Assembly: GCA_947034885.2 (NCBI GenBank) | Contig: OX344749.2 | Location: 29,899,501-29,963,500, forward strand | DNA: 64,000 nt | Direction of reading: 5' to 3' | From: Thuidium tamariscinum | Taxonomy: Eukaryota > Streptophyta > Bryopsida > Hypnales > Thuidiaceae | In this document: positions 11,631 through 23,054 of the stretch, in pieces | How the letters are laid out: the number at the start of each line of letters is the position of its first letter | How positions within the stretch are numbered: the first letter of the stretch is position 1 | Made by a program: the position numbers and the translations under genes | Notes under the pieces: generated by a model | What the model saw: the letters and a program-made list of their open reading frames with translations, nothing else | Told to the model about the DNA's origin: nothing | Databases searched by the model: none

Positions 11631-12470
11631 TTAGAATCCTTTCTCAAAATATTAGAGGACTTAATGATCCCCTCACTATCGATATCTTACGCTAGTATAT
11701 ATCACAGCACCCTGTAGACTTCTTGTTCATTCAAGAACACAAACTTCGCGGATTAAGAACGGCAGATCTAGGTAGAAAACTTTGGCGCCATGCAACCACG
11801 TTATTCACTGATGCAGAACCAGGTTATTCAGTTGATGGATCACATGCTAGTAAAGGTGGGGTAGCCTCCTTTATCTCTCCCATGTAGTCGAACCACTTAA
11901 CACAATCGGGGTCCTTATTTGGTGGTCGAGCCCTCTGGTTCATACTCAATAGACTGCCCAGTGGTGACCTTGGATTCGTTAATATATATGCTCTTGTGGA
12001 AAACCAAGCCCACAAGGTACTTTGGGAAACACTTTCAAGGAAACTTCCTCAGACATGTAGGTAGATCCTCCTTGGTGACTTCAATATGACAAAGAGACGG
12101 AGTGATGTCCAAGACCAGCTCATACAACCGATTGATAACTAGCCAAGAATGATTGCTTTTTAATGGACTCAAGGACACTCTCGAAGTCTTTGAAGAGCCT
12201 CTTACGTTGCCCAGCTTATCCTATTTATGGGACAACGCTAGAAGTGATAGCGCTAGGATAATGGCCAAGCTAGATCGGTGCTATATTTTTTTGCCCAATC
12301 GAGCAGCTTCTAGGAAAGTTTTGGAGTATAAAATTTACGATGACCACACATGTTCAGACCATTGCCCAATCTCGATTGTTCTCAAACTCTCCCCGTCACC
12401 ATCCCGCTCGAGTAGATGGGCAATGTCATTTCTCCATTTTGATGCGGCAAACCTTGAAATTCGATGAATA
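11630..12470 (+). pseudogene. LINE ORF2 endonuclease domain (decayed)
   Basis: The order is ILSQNIRGLND (start of an exonuclease-endonuclease-phosphatase fold), FLFIQEHKLRG, ILLGDFN near 12,065, and DHTCSDHCPISIVL near 12,345-12,380. These are the usual LINE endonuclease landmarks, including the catalytic E, the D/N of GDFN and the terminal SDH. At least three stops and a frame change break the domain, so no active nicking enzyme is expected. Confidence 0.8.
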
Positions 12471-12920
12471 TGGTCATCGACACCTACACAAGCCACTTTC
12501 TTTTCTAAGATGAAGTTACTAGATTTTATCAACGTTTCTGTATTAACCAGGCTCAACAATCCAAGGCTCAAGAAATAGAACTACGCTCCCAACTCGAGAA
12601 GAATAACATTGATCTGCAGCTTCTGCTTCATTCATCCGAGATCCAAGATGAAGTCAATATGTTGAAGTCGAATTTGGTGACCTTTAAGAACCAGAAGTTA
12701 GAAGGACAGAAGGTGCACTCAAGGTATAGATGGCACATGTACGGAGATTGGATCACCTTTGAATTCTTTGAAGCAGTAGTGTGAATCGCCAAGTTCTTCT
12801 TCAATCATAGAATTACGAGATCAATAGGGACAAATCCAGTATGACAGGCAAGCAATTGAAAATATCTATGTGGATTTTTATACACAGCTTTATGACACAG
12901 AGACCCTGAATTTCTAGATC
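12471..12920 (+). other. LINE ORF2 linker between endonuclease and RT
   Basis: Decayed coding sequence in shifting frames. No domain is named. It continues directly into the reverse transcriptase region. Confidence 0.45.
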
Positions 12921-13860
12921 ATGGGAGATAGAGAGGCTATATTGGCATGTGTTAACCAGCGTTTTTCACCTACCATGATTGATCAACTTAATCAGTCACT
13001 ATCCAAGAATGAACTGCATGCAGCTTTGCTCTTGATGGCCAAGACGAAAAGCCCAGGCCCTAATGGAGTGTCTACAAAAAAAATCTGTAAATTCTGGAAC
13101 CTCATCGGTGATGACTACGCGAAGATGGTTGAGTTATCTATCCTCGAGGGATGGTTCCCATTTGGTATGACCTCCGAGGCTATAACTCTCATATTTAAGT
13201 TAGGGGATTGAGCTGACCTTTCTAATTGGCACTCGATCACCCTTTTGAATGCATCTTATAAAATAGTGGCCAAATCTTTACAGATTAGACTTCAAAGTAT
13301 TCTTAGAGACGTCATCAATTCAGAGCAAACCGCTTTCTTGCCATTCAGACATATACTAGGAAATATCCTCTTCCAATATGAAACGGTACAATAGGCTGCA
13401 GAATCTAATCAAGATCTTATTTTCTTAAAACTAGATTTTACAAAAGCCTATGACGTCATATCCTAGGACTTTCTTTTCAAAGTTATGGCACAACTTGAAG
13501 TCCCTGCTTCATTCTCCAATTTGGTTTTGATGCTATTACAAGAAGCCTCCGCCTCAGTGATGCTCAATGGAAAAGCATCAACATCTTTCCCCATATAACG
13601 TGGTGTGCAACAAGGTTGCCCTTTGGCACCTTATCTTTTTCTTCTAATCGACGAGGCACTTCATATGGCGACTACGAATGAGCAAAATCTTGGGAATATT
13701 CGAGGTATTTTACTTCCTGATAATGAATCCTCCCAATTGGTATCTCAATTTGCTGATGATACAAGACTCTCACTTGCAGGTTGTGAGATAGTTCTATAGA
13801 ATACCATCTCTTTAATGGAACGTTTCAGAGGAAACTGCAGGTTAATAATTAATTGGCCAA
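12921..13860 (+). pseudogene. LINE ORF2 reverse transcriptase core (decayed)
   Basis: The order is KSPGPNGVS, then NWHSITLLNASYKIVAK, a SEQTAF-type block, LKLDFTKAYDVIS (motif A, first catalytic D), RGVQQGCPLAPYLF (motif B) and QFADDT near 13,750 (motif C). This order is diagnostic of LINE reverse transcriptase. In-frame stops occur after GD, in VQ*AAE, after DVIS and before RGVQQG. The catalytic DD pair is intact although the enzyme cannot be made. Confidence 0.88.
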
Positions 13861-13959
13861 AGAATACTACTTACTGATTTTCCTCAAAGATCAGGCTAGC
13901 ATGGCTCTCTCGTTTCAACCTTACATGGGCCCCCCTAGGCTCCTTATTGAAGCTACTAG

Positions 13960-14793
13960 GTGCGCCCTTCGGTATTTCCCTACAAACGACCGATGTTGAC
14001 AATTTTCTCAAGGAGAAAATTTCCAAAAAAACTCGCTTTTTGGATGTCACAAAGACTTTCCCTTGCTGGAAGGGCAACTGTGGTTAACGCGGTCCTCTTA
14101 TCGACTCTCTACTACTTTATAGCAATTTGGTCCGGGTCAATAGAGGCCATTCGCTCCATACAAGCAAGCTTGAGGAATTTCTTATGGAATGGTACGGAGT
14201 ATGCTTTCAGGGCCAGAGTTGCATGGGATGATTGTTGCTTCCCTAAGATAGCTAGAGGATTGAAGTTATTGGACCCTGAGATTTTGCTTACGGCACTACT
14301 TGCTAAGTGGATTATTTTCGCAATAGAACCAAGTATTTCTAACCTAAAAACTCTCCTTAGATATAGAATCAATAGGTTAAAATCGCATCTTAAATGCGGA
14401 TATTGGTTTCCCTCGCATGGTTGGCTTACAATTCATAAGCCGTCTATACCTCGCGGGTTTAAAGTTTGGAATAGAATATTAGGAGCATGGAGAAGGCTTA
14501 TAAAGTTCATTGAACCAATTCTTCCCACCAACGCGAATGAGGTACTTACAACTAGCTTGTGGTTGGCCTCGATCTTTATCAACACAAACTTTAACTTCAG
14601 CATGGACAGGGCTGGTATACTAGCCCAAAACGGCCTATGTTCGATCGGAGACCTTTGGGACCCGCTTACCCACAACTTCAAATCTTGGGAAGACATTGTA
14701 ATCAAGAAAAACAGTAGTGGCTTCACCTTAAGTTACGCATCCCCAAAGTATGGATGCAAATGCTCACCCTCGAATCAGAGTTGGCACAAGTAG
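13960..14793 (+). pseudogene. LINE ORF2 thumb and connection region (277-codon open frame)
   Basis: This is the longest open stretch in the LINE. It contains RLSLAGRATVVNAVLLSTLYYF and ARVAWDDCCFPKIARGLKLLD, which match the conserved region after RT in plant LINE ORF2 proteins (LSLAGR..., then W..vC.PK..GGLGl.d). It starts inside ORF2 and has no start codon of its own significance. It is followed by more broken LINE coding sequence. Confidence 0.8.
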
Positions 14794-14797
14794 ATGA

Positions 14798-15870
14798 GTG
14801 GATTGGGTATATAGAACCCCTTATGATCAAACCCCAATATTGGTGTGGCTCAATCCTATTCCAAACAATCGTATTCTTCTCCCGCACAACCAAGTCTTAG
14901 AACTCCCAAGGAACGTAATTAAAGCCACGGTGGGTTTGTCTAACCAGTTATCACTCATCTCTGTTAGCGAAGGAGTTACGGTGTGCATGAGCCTCGCCAA
15001 GCAAGTTAGGATATCAGAGGTATGTAAAGGGAGCAAGCACTCCAAGTTCTACCTCTTTTAAGGAGCAACCTGATCATTAAACTTCAATCCAGGAAAGTGG
15101 CGCTGGAAGGATGGACTACCGCTTCTAGCTTACGATATAAAACTAGGACGAAAACACTTGTCAAAAAAACGTCAAACTCAAAAGATCGATCCCTTCTAAG
15201 TGGCTTGGACACCTATCCCCTTCTTTCTTACCTAACTGGACTGACGTTTGGAAAACATCCCACTCACATAAAGAATCAATGTTTATATGGTTAGTTTTCT
15301 ACAATGCCATAGCAATCAATAGTTGGAGGGCCCGGATTAACCTAGGAATAGACACTACTTGCTTATGTTGTGACCTGAGCATAGAGGAATCTCCGTTTCA
15401 TAGGTTTTTACGAATGTACACAAGTGCAGCTAGTATGAGATTATGTTGCTTCTATTTTCATTCACTTGCAGGGGCTTCACCCAAACAGAGCTGCACACAA
15501 CAGGTTTGATTTTATGCAATGCGTCTTTGGAGCACCATTACCACAACAGTTTAAGGGGTCCAAGTTCATATGGTCCTTGCTCTGAGGATTTTGTTTGTGG
15601 ATCATCTGGACTAGTCGTAACAATTGAGTCTTCTCCAACGATCGCTGGTCTACGGACTTCACTCGACAGAAGGTGTGGGAAGCTCTCCTTGATGCCGGTC
15701 GCGCAGCCCAACTTCAAGCCCAAATCAAGCAATGTCCGCACAAAATCGATAGGGTGTGGAATTACTTTGATAGGCTTTGGTTGAAATCCTCGGTCATTGC
15801 TGACAGGGACAATGACTCTATTATCTCGAATTACAGTGGTCCTTCACCCTGCCGATTTCTTTAACTTTCC
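14798..15870 (+). pseudogene. LINE ORF2 C-terminus with zf-RVT-like motif
   Basis: Frames shift repeatedly. Near 15,280-15,400 the sequence gives FIWLVFYNAIAIN and then CLCC with nearby SPFHRF, corresponding to the zinc-binding zf-RVT module at the end of plant LINE ORF2. Further C-terminal helices such as WEALLDAGRAAQLQAQ follow at 15,673-15,864. T-rich DNA after 15,860 is taken as the 3' untranslated tail. Confidence 0.6.
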
Positions 15871-16526
15871 TTTTTGTTTGTTTTTATTTTGCGGTTTTTT
15901 TGGGTCGCACGATCACTTCACATGCAGCCCATACGTTAAAACTTTAATTATATTATGCATATTATGCGTACATGCATCTGTATTCTTATTTTTTATTTTT
16001 GAGAAACTATGTATTTATGGTACTATCTCATTTATAGCGTCGGAATCGTCAAATTGGTTGTATAGGAGGATAAAAATCTTCATCTTTATTTATTTCTTTA
16101 TTGCTCCAAAAGGAAATATCACTGAGAACATGGGATCTGATTCCCAAAACGACGACAGGAAATTCAATAAGAAGTCTGCGATGGAGTACAGACAGTGAGG
16201 GTTTTTAATTTCTTCTGGTTTTTTTCTTTTTCTTTTGGGAGTAAATGAGGGACCCCGATTGCATTAAAAAAAACGAGAGCAATGAGCAATAAAATCCCCG
16301 ACTCTGAGTCTGAGGAGAGTAAGTTAGTCTTCTTTGGGGAGGAGGTCCAGAAACCGACCATGTAAGGGCTGGAACAGAATTTTGGGCAGGTCAAACATCT
16401 TGAAATATTTTTCAGAGAATTTTCCTTGAAAGACAGCTTGAAGAGGCATCGAACCCAAGTCGTTTCATATTTTTTGGAGCTCTCTAGAATTAGTTATCAA
16501 ATTCTGAAGTTGAAAGGGCATAGGCC
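15871..16526. other. Intergenic DNA 3' of the LINE
   Basis: No gene is supported. A tract near 16,455-16,500 (AGTCGTTTCATATTTTTTGG, then ATTAGTTAT) recurs at about 34,608-34,645, so it belongs to a dispersed repeat of unknown type. Confidence 0.4.
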
Positions 16527-16634
16527 TCTAAAATGGTGCCCTAGCTAAAATGTACACGTTCAGTACATTGCTGAAGGCTATGAAAATGCAACATGTACAA
16601 GTACTGTACATTTAAGATAGGGCACCATTTTAGA
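16527..16634. mobile_element. 108-bp hairpin MITE
   Basis: The arms TCTAAAATGGTGCCCTAGCT and its complement (TAAGATAGGGCACCATTTTAGA) bracket a short core that also contains inverted TGTAC motifs. The sequence can fold almost end to end. No target duplication is evident and there is no second copy in the window. Confidence 0.65.
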
Positions 16635-16820
16635 ACCCGCTCCATTCAAGAGCCTCCTCCTATATTATAAGTTACAGAGTTGATGCCAAGCCAGAGCCGT
16701 GGAATCTCGTCCACCAAGCACGTGGCCAACCGGGCCTTCGTTGTTGTACAGAGTACAGACATTTAAGAAAATGAAATAAAATTTAAACAAATTGTACAGA
16801 CATTTCGAAAAGAACTTCTT

Positions 16821-16997
16821 AAATCAGAGCGCAAGTCGGCCGAAGGAGACCTTCGGCCTCCATCCGTGCTGCGCTTTGTGGGGCTGCCTCTTTGTCTGTC
16901 CGGTTCTGGTCTTGGTCCTGTCCCCACCAGGCCACTTGTGGCTGGTGGTTTGTATTTTACCCCTTTGCAATGAAATTTCGTTTCATTTGTGTCAAAA

Positions 16998-17028
<31 letters not shown>

Positions 17029-17044
17029 AAATCAGAGCGCAAGT
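16821..17044 (+). mobile_element. 5'-truncated LINE/SINE tail with 16-bp target duplication
   Basis: The 16-base direct repeat AAATCAGAGCGCAAGT occurs at 16821-16836 and 17029-17044. Between them lie 192 bp that end in an (AAAT)n tract (about 16,996-17,028), preceded by TTTCGTTTCATTTGTGTC. A long target duplication plus a simple A-rich tail is the signature of target-primed reverse transcription. The body is GC-richer than its surroundings and non-coding. It could be the 3' end of a LINE family or a SINE. Its exact duplication suggests a fairly recent insertion. Confidence 0.85.
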
Positions 17045-17109
17045 GGACTTAAAGGGTAGGACATTAATTTAGGCCCATGTGAAACGGGACCCACAATGAC
17101 GTGGCTTAA

Positions 17110-18033
17110 CCCCTAAAGGACCATTGTCCCTTCAGGGGACAAATGCAATTTTGGGCAGGTACCTACGGGCTGAATTTTTGTCCTAATTTTTTTTTTTAAA
17201 TTTTAGAGATAGAAAAATTGAATATCTTCATGGGGATATTATTTTTTTTTCAATCGGTGACCGGGAACAAAAGTTATGCCCAAATAACCTCAAAACAAGG
17301 GACGGCGGGTAGTTCAGGCAACAAAGAAAAAATTTGAATTTTTTTTTTTGAATTTTTTTTCTTAAATATTATATATTTTTTCTATCTAGGAAGCTTTGAT
17401 TCATTTTATTTGGATTTGTTATGAGAAAGTTATGGACATTCTTGTTTTTTGGGCAATTAGAGCATTTTCTTGAAAAAAATAACTTGTAGGATTCATTTCT
17501 GGATGCAATTTTTGCAATTTTTCAAAAAAACTAATTTTTCATGGTTTAGTTTACTTGCTAGAACAATCTCACCATTAGGATTAGTGCATTTTAATTCCAT
17601 CTAAAAGATATTAATATTTTAGATTTTCCTTCTATCTCGTACCTACTTCTACTTAACAATTTTTTTAAGAATAAAAATTAAGTTTTTTGAATTTCTTTTT
17701 TTTCCCTAGATTCTCAACTCAATTTTTCACTAGAAATAATTAAAGCTCAAAACTCTTTAGTGCAAAATTTTTAAGTTAAAAATGTTCAAAGTCAAAAAAT
17801 CCAGTCCCGTAATGTGCTGAAAAACTTGTTTTTCCCACTTTAAATGCAAGTATCTTGGAATCTGTGTGGTCAAAAATTCTGAAATTTTTTTCACACTATC
17901 TTAGACTAGTGAGATATAAGATCCTATGGTTAGATGTGGAAAAAAATGAATGAATTTTTTTTTTTACTCTTTGCTATAGAATTGGCAGTTTTTAGTGTTT
18001 TTGAGCAAAAAACAGGGCTTGGTCCTTTAGGGG
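17110..18033. mobile_element. Family A TTAA element, copy A3 (924 bp)
   Basis: The ends are CCCCTAAAGGACC and GGTCCTTTAGGGG, with TTAA at 17106-17109 and 18034-18037. It sits inside the left arm of the foldback. The unfilled right arm, read on the minus strand, shows ACGTGGC-TTGA-CACATGTGAT, whereas the filled arm reads ACGTGGC-TTAA-element-TTAA-CACATGTGAT. This internal empty site shows that one tetranucleotide was duplicated on insertion. No transposase frame is present. Confidence 0.9.
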
Positions 18034-18756
18034 TTAACACATGTGATGAAACTAGTCACAATCGCAGGTTGTAGGGCATAGATGCAGGATTGTGACTATG
18101 ACGAAAGTCCAGGATCACAAATTACAACTTCATTGTTCTACGGGTCTTGCTCAAAACAAATATGACAATGGTTCTAGGGTTTTAAGCCACTATTTTAGGA
18201 TTTAAGGCGGCAGATTAGGGTTTAGGGTGTTTTTCTCAACTATGAACTATAGAATTATCCCACATTCTAAGTCTTTTGTCCTACCAACATTAGTGTATAT
18301 AAAGAGTTCTCTTTTCAATTCAAAACACAAATAACAAGTCATGAATCACAAAATACTAATCACAAAAAGTTGAAATAATTTTTTCAAGTTTTACAGAATC
18401 AACATTTTGTTGTGCAATTTAAACAACATATTTCATTGAAGTTCACGTAGAATGTCTTAATACATTAGGCCCCCCTACAATGAAAATTTTAATAATGTTA
18501 AAACACCTTAAATGTCCATTTTGTGTAAGACCATAGAATCATGAAATTGACATGAAGTACGAGGTTAGAAGATGGATGTGGATGGAGCTTTACACATCCT
18601 ACATGAACTTCAATGAAATATGTTGTTTAAATTGGAGAACAAAATGTTGATTTTGTAAAACTTGAAAAAATTATTTCAACTTTTTGTGATTAGTATTTTG
18701 TAATTTTTTATTTTTTATTTGTGTATTGTGCTTTGTGTTTTGAGTTGAGAAGATCA

Positions 18757-18887
18757 CACCAGTAGAAAATTAATCTAGTTCTATTGTTTTGGTCATGTTG
18801 ATGATCGACAAATTTTTATTGATTAATAGAAATTTGTCGATCATCAACACACTAAAACAACAAAACCGAGTAGATTTTCTACTAGTG
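18757..18887. mobile_element. CACTA-type MITE (131 bp)
   Basis: The termini CACCAGTAGAAAA and the complement of CACTAGTAGAAAA bracket a near-perfect palindrome (GTTGATGATCGACAAATTT and its complement around a short loop). CACTAGTAGAAAA matches the CACTA/En-Spm terminal consensus known in plants. It lies in the right arm of the foldback and is absent from the corresponding place in the left arm. The 3-bp target duplication is not clear. Confidence 0.72.
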
Positions 18888-19247
18888 GAAGAACTCTTTA
18901 TATACACTAAGGTTGGTAGGACAAGAGACAAAGATAGTGGAATAATTATATAGTTCATAGTTAAAAAAAAAACCTAAATCCTAATCCCCCATCCTAAACT
19001 CCAAAACAATGGCCTAAAACTCTAAAATTGTTGTCATGTTTGTTTTGCACAAGACCCGTAGAAAAACGAAGTTGTGATCGTGGTCCTGCAGTTTTATTTG
19101 TGGTGCACTCCTGCACTTCCGTCGAAGTTGCAGTCCTGCACCTGCGCCCCACAACCCACGATTGCGACTAGTTCTATCACATGTGTCAAGCCACGTAGTC
19201 GTGGGGCCCATTTTGTAGGCCCAAATTAACGTCCTGCAACTTAAAGA

Positions 19248-20260
19248 AGACATGCAAAATTCTACAATAGACAAGTGAGGTTCCAAGTAGTTACCACTCT
19301 CTCCAAAAATGGCCAATCACCCGTGCGGGTTTCAAAGTTAGAGCATGTCACTTTTGGGTGTTTCTGTGCTTATTTTGGTGCTAGTCAAGTGTTCACAGTA
19401 GGTGCATCTACATAGTTGTTTTCAAAAATTTATATTATATTCATACAAGCTCAAAAAATATATAACCAATTTTGTTGGTTTCCTAAACTAGTTCCTAATA
19501 AACACACATCATTTATTTTGTAGCTTCCCTCAAGATCTGTGAGTTTGAAACAAGTGTCGCTTTTAGATGCTTCTACTTTAGAGGCCTTCAAATAAGTCTA
19601 GCAATCCCACTTCAAGTTCTAAGGCAAGTATTCTTCTTATAAATTACAATGGTCACAAGTTATTTCAAATATTTGATTGATATTTTTGGCATATAACAAA
19701 CTAAGACATGTACTTTGAAATGATTCATTTCACTTTTTAGAAATATCCTTCTTATAGCATGTACTAGTTGATTTTGGAAACACTAGATTAAGTTTGAAGG
19801 CACAATACTACATTTAAAAAATCTTATTCTTAAAGATCATAGGTAGTAGATTTTAACTAGCTTAGGAGTTAAGAGGACCTAAATTACTACATCCATCCAT
19901 GCTTCTAGTGATTATTGCTTGAAGACTTAGCCTAGAAGTTTTGTGAGAAAAAATTGATGTAATAGTTAACTTTGTACTATGACATAGTATAAATTTCATT
20001 GGATGGCCTCCCACTACTTTCGATAGTTTAATGTAAAATTCATATTATAGTAGGCTTCTACAATAGTCTAACTATCTAACGAAACTTCAGTTTAAGTAAT
20101 TATGGATTTTTTTGCTAATAATGGACATCCTCCGTAAATGAAAATGTATAGGTTAGTAACCAATACTTGTCTACTATTTATTTATTTTGAATTCTATTTG
20201 ATTCAAAATGATGATTTTGATCCATTTTAATTCAAAATTTCACATTTAAACTATATGTTT
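19248..20260. other. AT-rich intergenic DNA
   Basis: No gene, RNA or termini of a repeat are recognised. Confidence 0.4.
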
Positions 20261-20984
20261 GGGTGATTGCAAGAAACACATGTACTATTTTGTATCACAC
20301 AATGTGTGATAATCTATTCTTTGGCTATAACTTGTGTGTTTTGGCTCTAAATGACTTTGAAGTTTGATAGAGAAGGTATTCATGACTATTATACACCTTG
20401 CCTAATTTTTTCAAGATTTCTAAAAATAATTAACTAACCAAAAATAGACCCCAATTTAATATCACACTTGCCAATTTGAAAAAATTTAGTTTTATAGAAC
20501 ACCCAAAAAACAAATTTTGAGTTGAAATTTGGAGGAGATGGTCTTCTAGTACACTTGTAGCTACTAGCCAAGGAAATTTTGAGAATAATTATTTTTATGT
20601 GGTGTAAAAGTCTACCAAGTGAACCTCTCTCTACTTGCATTTTGAAACATGTAAAAAATGATTTTGGTGAGATTTTTGGTGAATGTCCATCTCCATTAAG
20701 TTCTTGTAAATGGACAATTTTTGTTTTATTTATTTAAAAAATTTCCTATTTTTCCTAATTAAAACATCAAAATATGTATTTTCTTGAGATTTGGCACTTT
20801 TCTAGTTCTCCTATTTAGAAAATCTTTCTACACATTCCCTTTGGTGGTTACCTTTGTCTTCAAGGTGTATACATTAGTCAAATTTTTTAGATCTTTTAGA
20901 AATTAATTTTCTAATTTCAAAGTACTCTCAAAAAAATTATGAAAATGCACTAACAAAATCAACAAGTGTTTCTTGCAATCACCT
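20261..20984. mobile_element. Family D element, copy D2 (724 bp)
   Basis: Starts GGGTGATTGCAAGAAACACA and ends AAGTGTTTCTTGCAATCACC. Internal tracts such as TTGGCACTTTTCTAGTTCTCC are shared with D1. The flanks GTTT and ATTT match at three of four positions. It is non-coding. Confidence 0.75.
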
Positions 20985-21885
20985 ATTTAACATGTTTTCA
21001 TCATTCAATTGTAGATGCAATATTATTTGTGGACTATAGATTTCTCCAAAATTAGTTAAGTCATTCTTATGATACCCTATTTGACAACACTTGTTGATTC
21101 TTTTAAATTCATTACATAGTGTGAGTTTTTGTAATATGAAATAATGTTTTCTAAATACATGTGCAATCAAATTTTAAAAAATCATCATATATATTTTTCA
21201 ATTACTTATTATATAAACCTGTGAAAAAAAAATTAATAATTCACCAAGAAAGATATTTCTATTTTTGGACAATCTGAGTAGCTAAAAAATGACTTTTTTA
21301 AGGAAAAAAATCAAATTTGGTATCCTGAACTTATATATACGTGAAAAAATTGAATCATTCTATTTGATTTTTACAAAAAATAAAATCATTGGATGTAGAT
21401 TGTTTATTACAATAGTATATTAGTTAGAAATTTGGAATCATAATTTTTTAATTCCATAACTAAAATCTTAAGAATTTTAGTATTTTATATTGTACTCTAT
21501 TTCTTTCTATTCACTATATTTTTTAACATGAATATGAATAACTTTTTATTGAAATTTTTTATATATATTCCCAACTTATTTGATGAACATAATATCATAT
21601 TATAGAAAGTTGAAAGTTATAGAATTTACACATTTTTTGTTGAAAATTTGAAAGATGAAACCTAACCATTTGAGAAGTTGAAAATACTTCTTTTTTTAAA
21701 ACTAAGAATCATGATGTTGCAATTTGTGAAATCTTATTCTAAAATTTTATGAAGGTGTATTCACTAATAAGATTTTATGGTTGGATTTTTTCATGAATAA
21801 ATGTAGATGAAGATTTTAGCCTTTGTTTGGGTTTGAGTACTACAAAGCAATTTTGAACCTAAAAACGTCAAACTAGGACTAAGCC
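20985..21885. repeat. Degenerate repeat resembling family A interior
   Basis: The sequence at about 21,190-21,800 follows the order of family A internal motifs (TTCTATTTCTTTCTATTCACTAT, then TAAGATTTTATGGTTGGAT) but the TTAA-CCCC ends are not found. It is interpreted as an old, end-eroded copy. No gene is seen. Confidence 0.35.
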
Positions 21886-22586
21886 AAGTTGTTGCATGAA
21901 ACACTTGTCTTTTTTTGTGTCCCTTTGGCCTTGGACATGTGGTTTTTTGCTCATAAATTTTGTATAGTATGTCCATTTTCTATAAAATTTGGAAAAAGGT
22001 AGATGCGATAGTTGTTTACATTGAGTAATTTTTTTCAATTTAAAAGAAATTAGTTCACTATTTTTAAATTGCCCCCAATTGGATGTCTACCTTGGCCATT
22101 TTGAGAAGGTTTAGTACTATATACAACCCAAAAATGTGAATTTGAAGGAGAAAATTGGAATACAAAGAAATCTACAATTGTTATACAATCTTGTGAAGAG
22201 ATTTTCTAAAACAATAAAGTATGCACCTTTGTACAATGTGCATATGGAAAGAACAATTTTTTTTCTTGGAGATGTAAATAGTTGAATAGAATCATCTTCA
22301 AGGTAGAAAAAATTGAGTTTTTTAGTTTAAAAACAAATATTTTATTATTATTTTTAAATAAAATTCCAAAGTACCTATTTTCTTATATTTTTCATTACTC
22401 TTTGAGAGAGCATAACTTTTAGAGAGAATTTTTTCTTAGTTACAATTTTTACTCACATACTATTAAGAGTGCTTTACAAATAATCCATATTTTATTTCAT
22501 TTAAATTTTTTATTTCAAAAGTCATGATATTAAAGTATTTGGGCCATTTTAAGCCAAAAACTTAAAGTATTTCTTGCAATGATCCC
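21886..22586. mobile_element. Family D element, copy D4 (about 700 bp, diverged)
   Basis: The right end TATTTCTTGCAATGATCCC is clear. The left end GTTGTTGCATGAAACACTTG is diverged. A fragment of the same subfamily lies inverted at 4,215-4,432. It is non-coding and no target duplication is visible. Confidence 0.55.
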
Positions 22587-23054
22587 TAAGCATCTAGAGC
22601 CTTCTCTAGAATTACCAGTAGTGATTTAGAAAAAATTATCATAAAATATTGTTTGAAAGAGTATTTTGGAATTTTCCTATTGATAAAAGCTATAGATTTT
22701 GAATTTTAGATTCCATCTATATACTTCTAAGATATACCGATGCTTTCAACCAATATTTGTTTTATAAATTTTGAAAGAAGAACTTCCAAATTCCTTCTAA
22801 ATTCAATTATAAACTAAATACTCAAGCAAAATATTGTCATTTTTTAAGTTAAGTTTCTAGCAATAGCTTTGAAATGAGGTTATCTTGATAAGGTGATTTT
22901 CTAAAGTTTTTATATTCTTTAATTCTATGACCTCATTTTTGCAAATTTGGTTTTAAACTAGAGACAATCCAAATTATTGGCTTGGTCAAAAAATTGATAT
23001 ACTTCTATGTGAGGGTTGCTTTAATGTCAGCCTCAAAGCAAGTGTGTTTTTTGG
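22587..23054. other. AT-rich intergenic DNA
   Basis: Nothing is recognised beyond AT-rich sequence between family D4 and the first dispersed repeat G copy. Confidence 0.4.

Larger units (their letters stand above)
7576..15870 (+). mobile_element. Decayed non-LTR retrotransposon (LINE), full span
   Basis: Domains appear in LINE order on the plus strand: a DUF4283-like ORF1 with zinc knuckle, an apurinic-type endonuclease, reverse transcriptase with FADDT, and a terminal cysteine-rich zf-RVT. Stops and frameshifts break every domain. Many stops sit where TGG, CAG or CGA would be expected, which fits C-to-T decay of methylated DNA. Two TTAA-flanked 924-bp elements interrupt ORF1. The 3' end near 15,870 is T-rich and no target duplication was found, so the outer limits are approximate. 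Confidence 0.85.
17045..19247. repeat. Large foldback (inverted repeat) element with nested insertions
   Basis: The left arm (17,045-17,109 plus 18,038-18,449) pairs with the right arm (18,600-19,247). Matches include GGACATTAATTTAGGCCC, CACATGTGATGAAACTAGTC, TTAGTGTATATAAAGAGTTC and CAACATATTTCATTGAAGTT, each with its complement in the other arm. The central loop is about 150 bp. The left arm is split by TTAA element A3 and the right arm by a CACTA-type MITE. No open frame is seen. It may be a long-TIR DNA transposon derivative, or could yield a hairpin RNA if transcribed. Confidence 0.8.
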
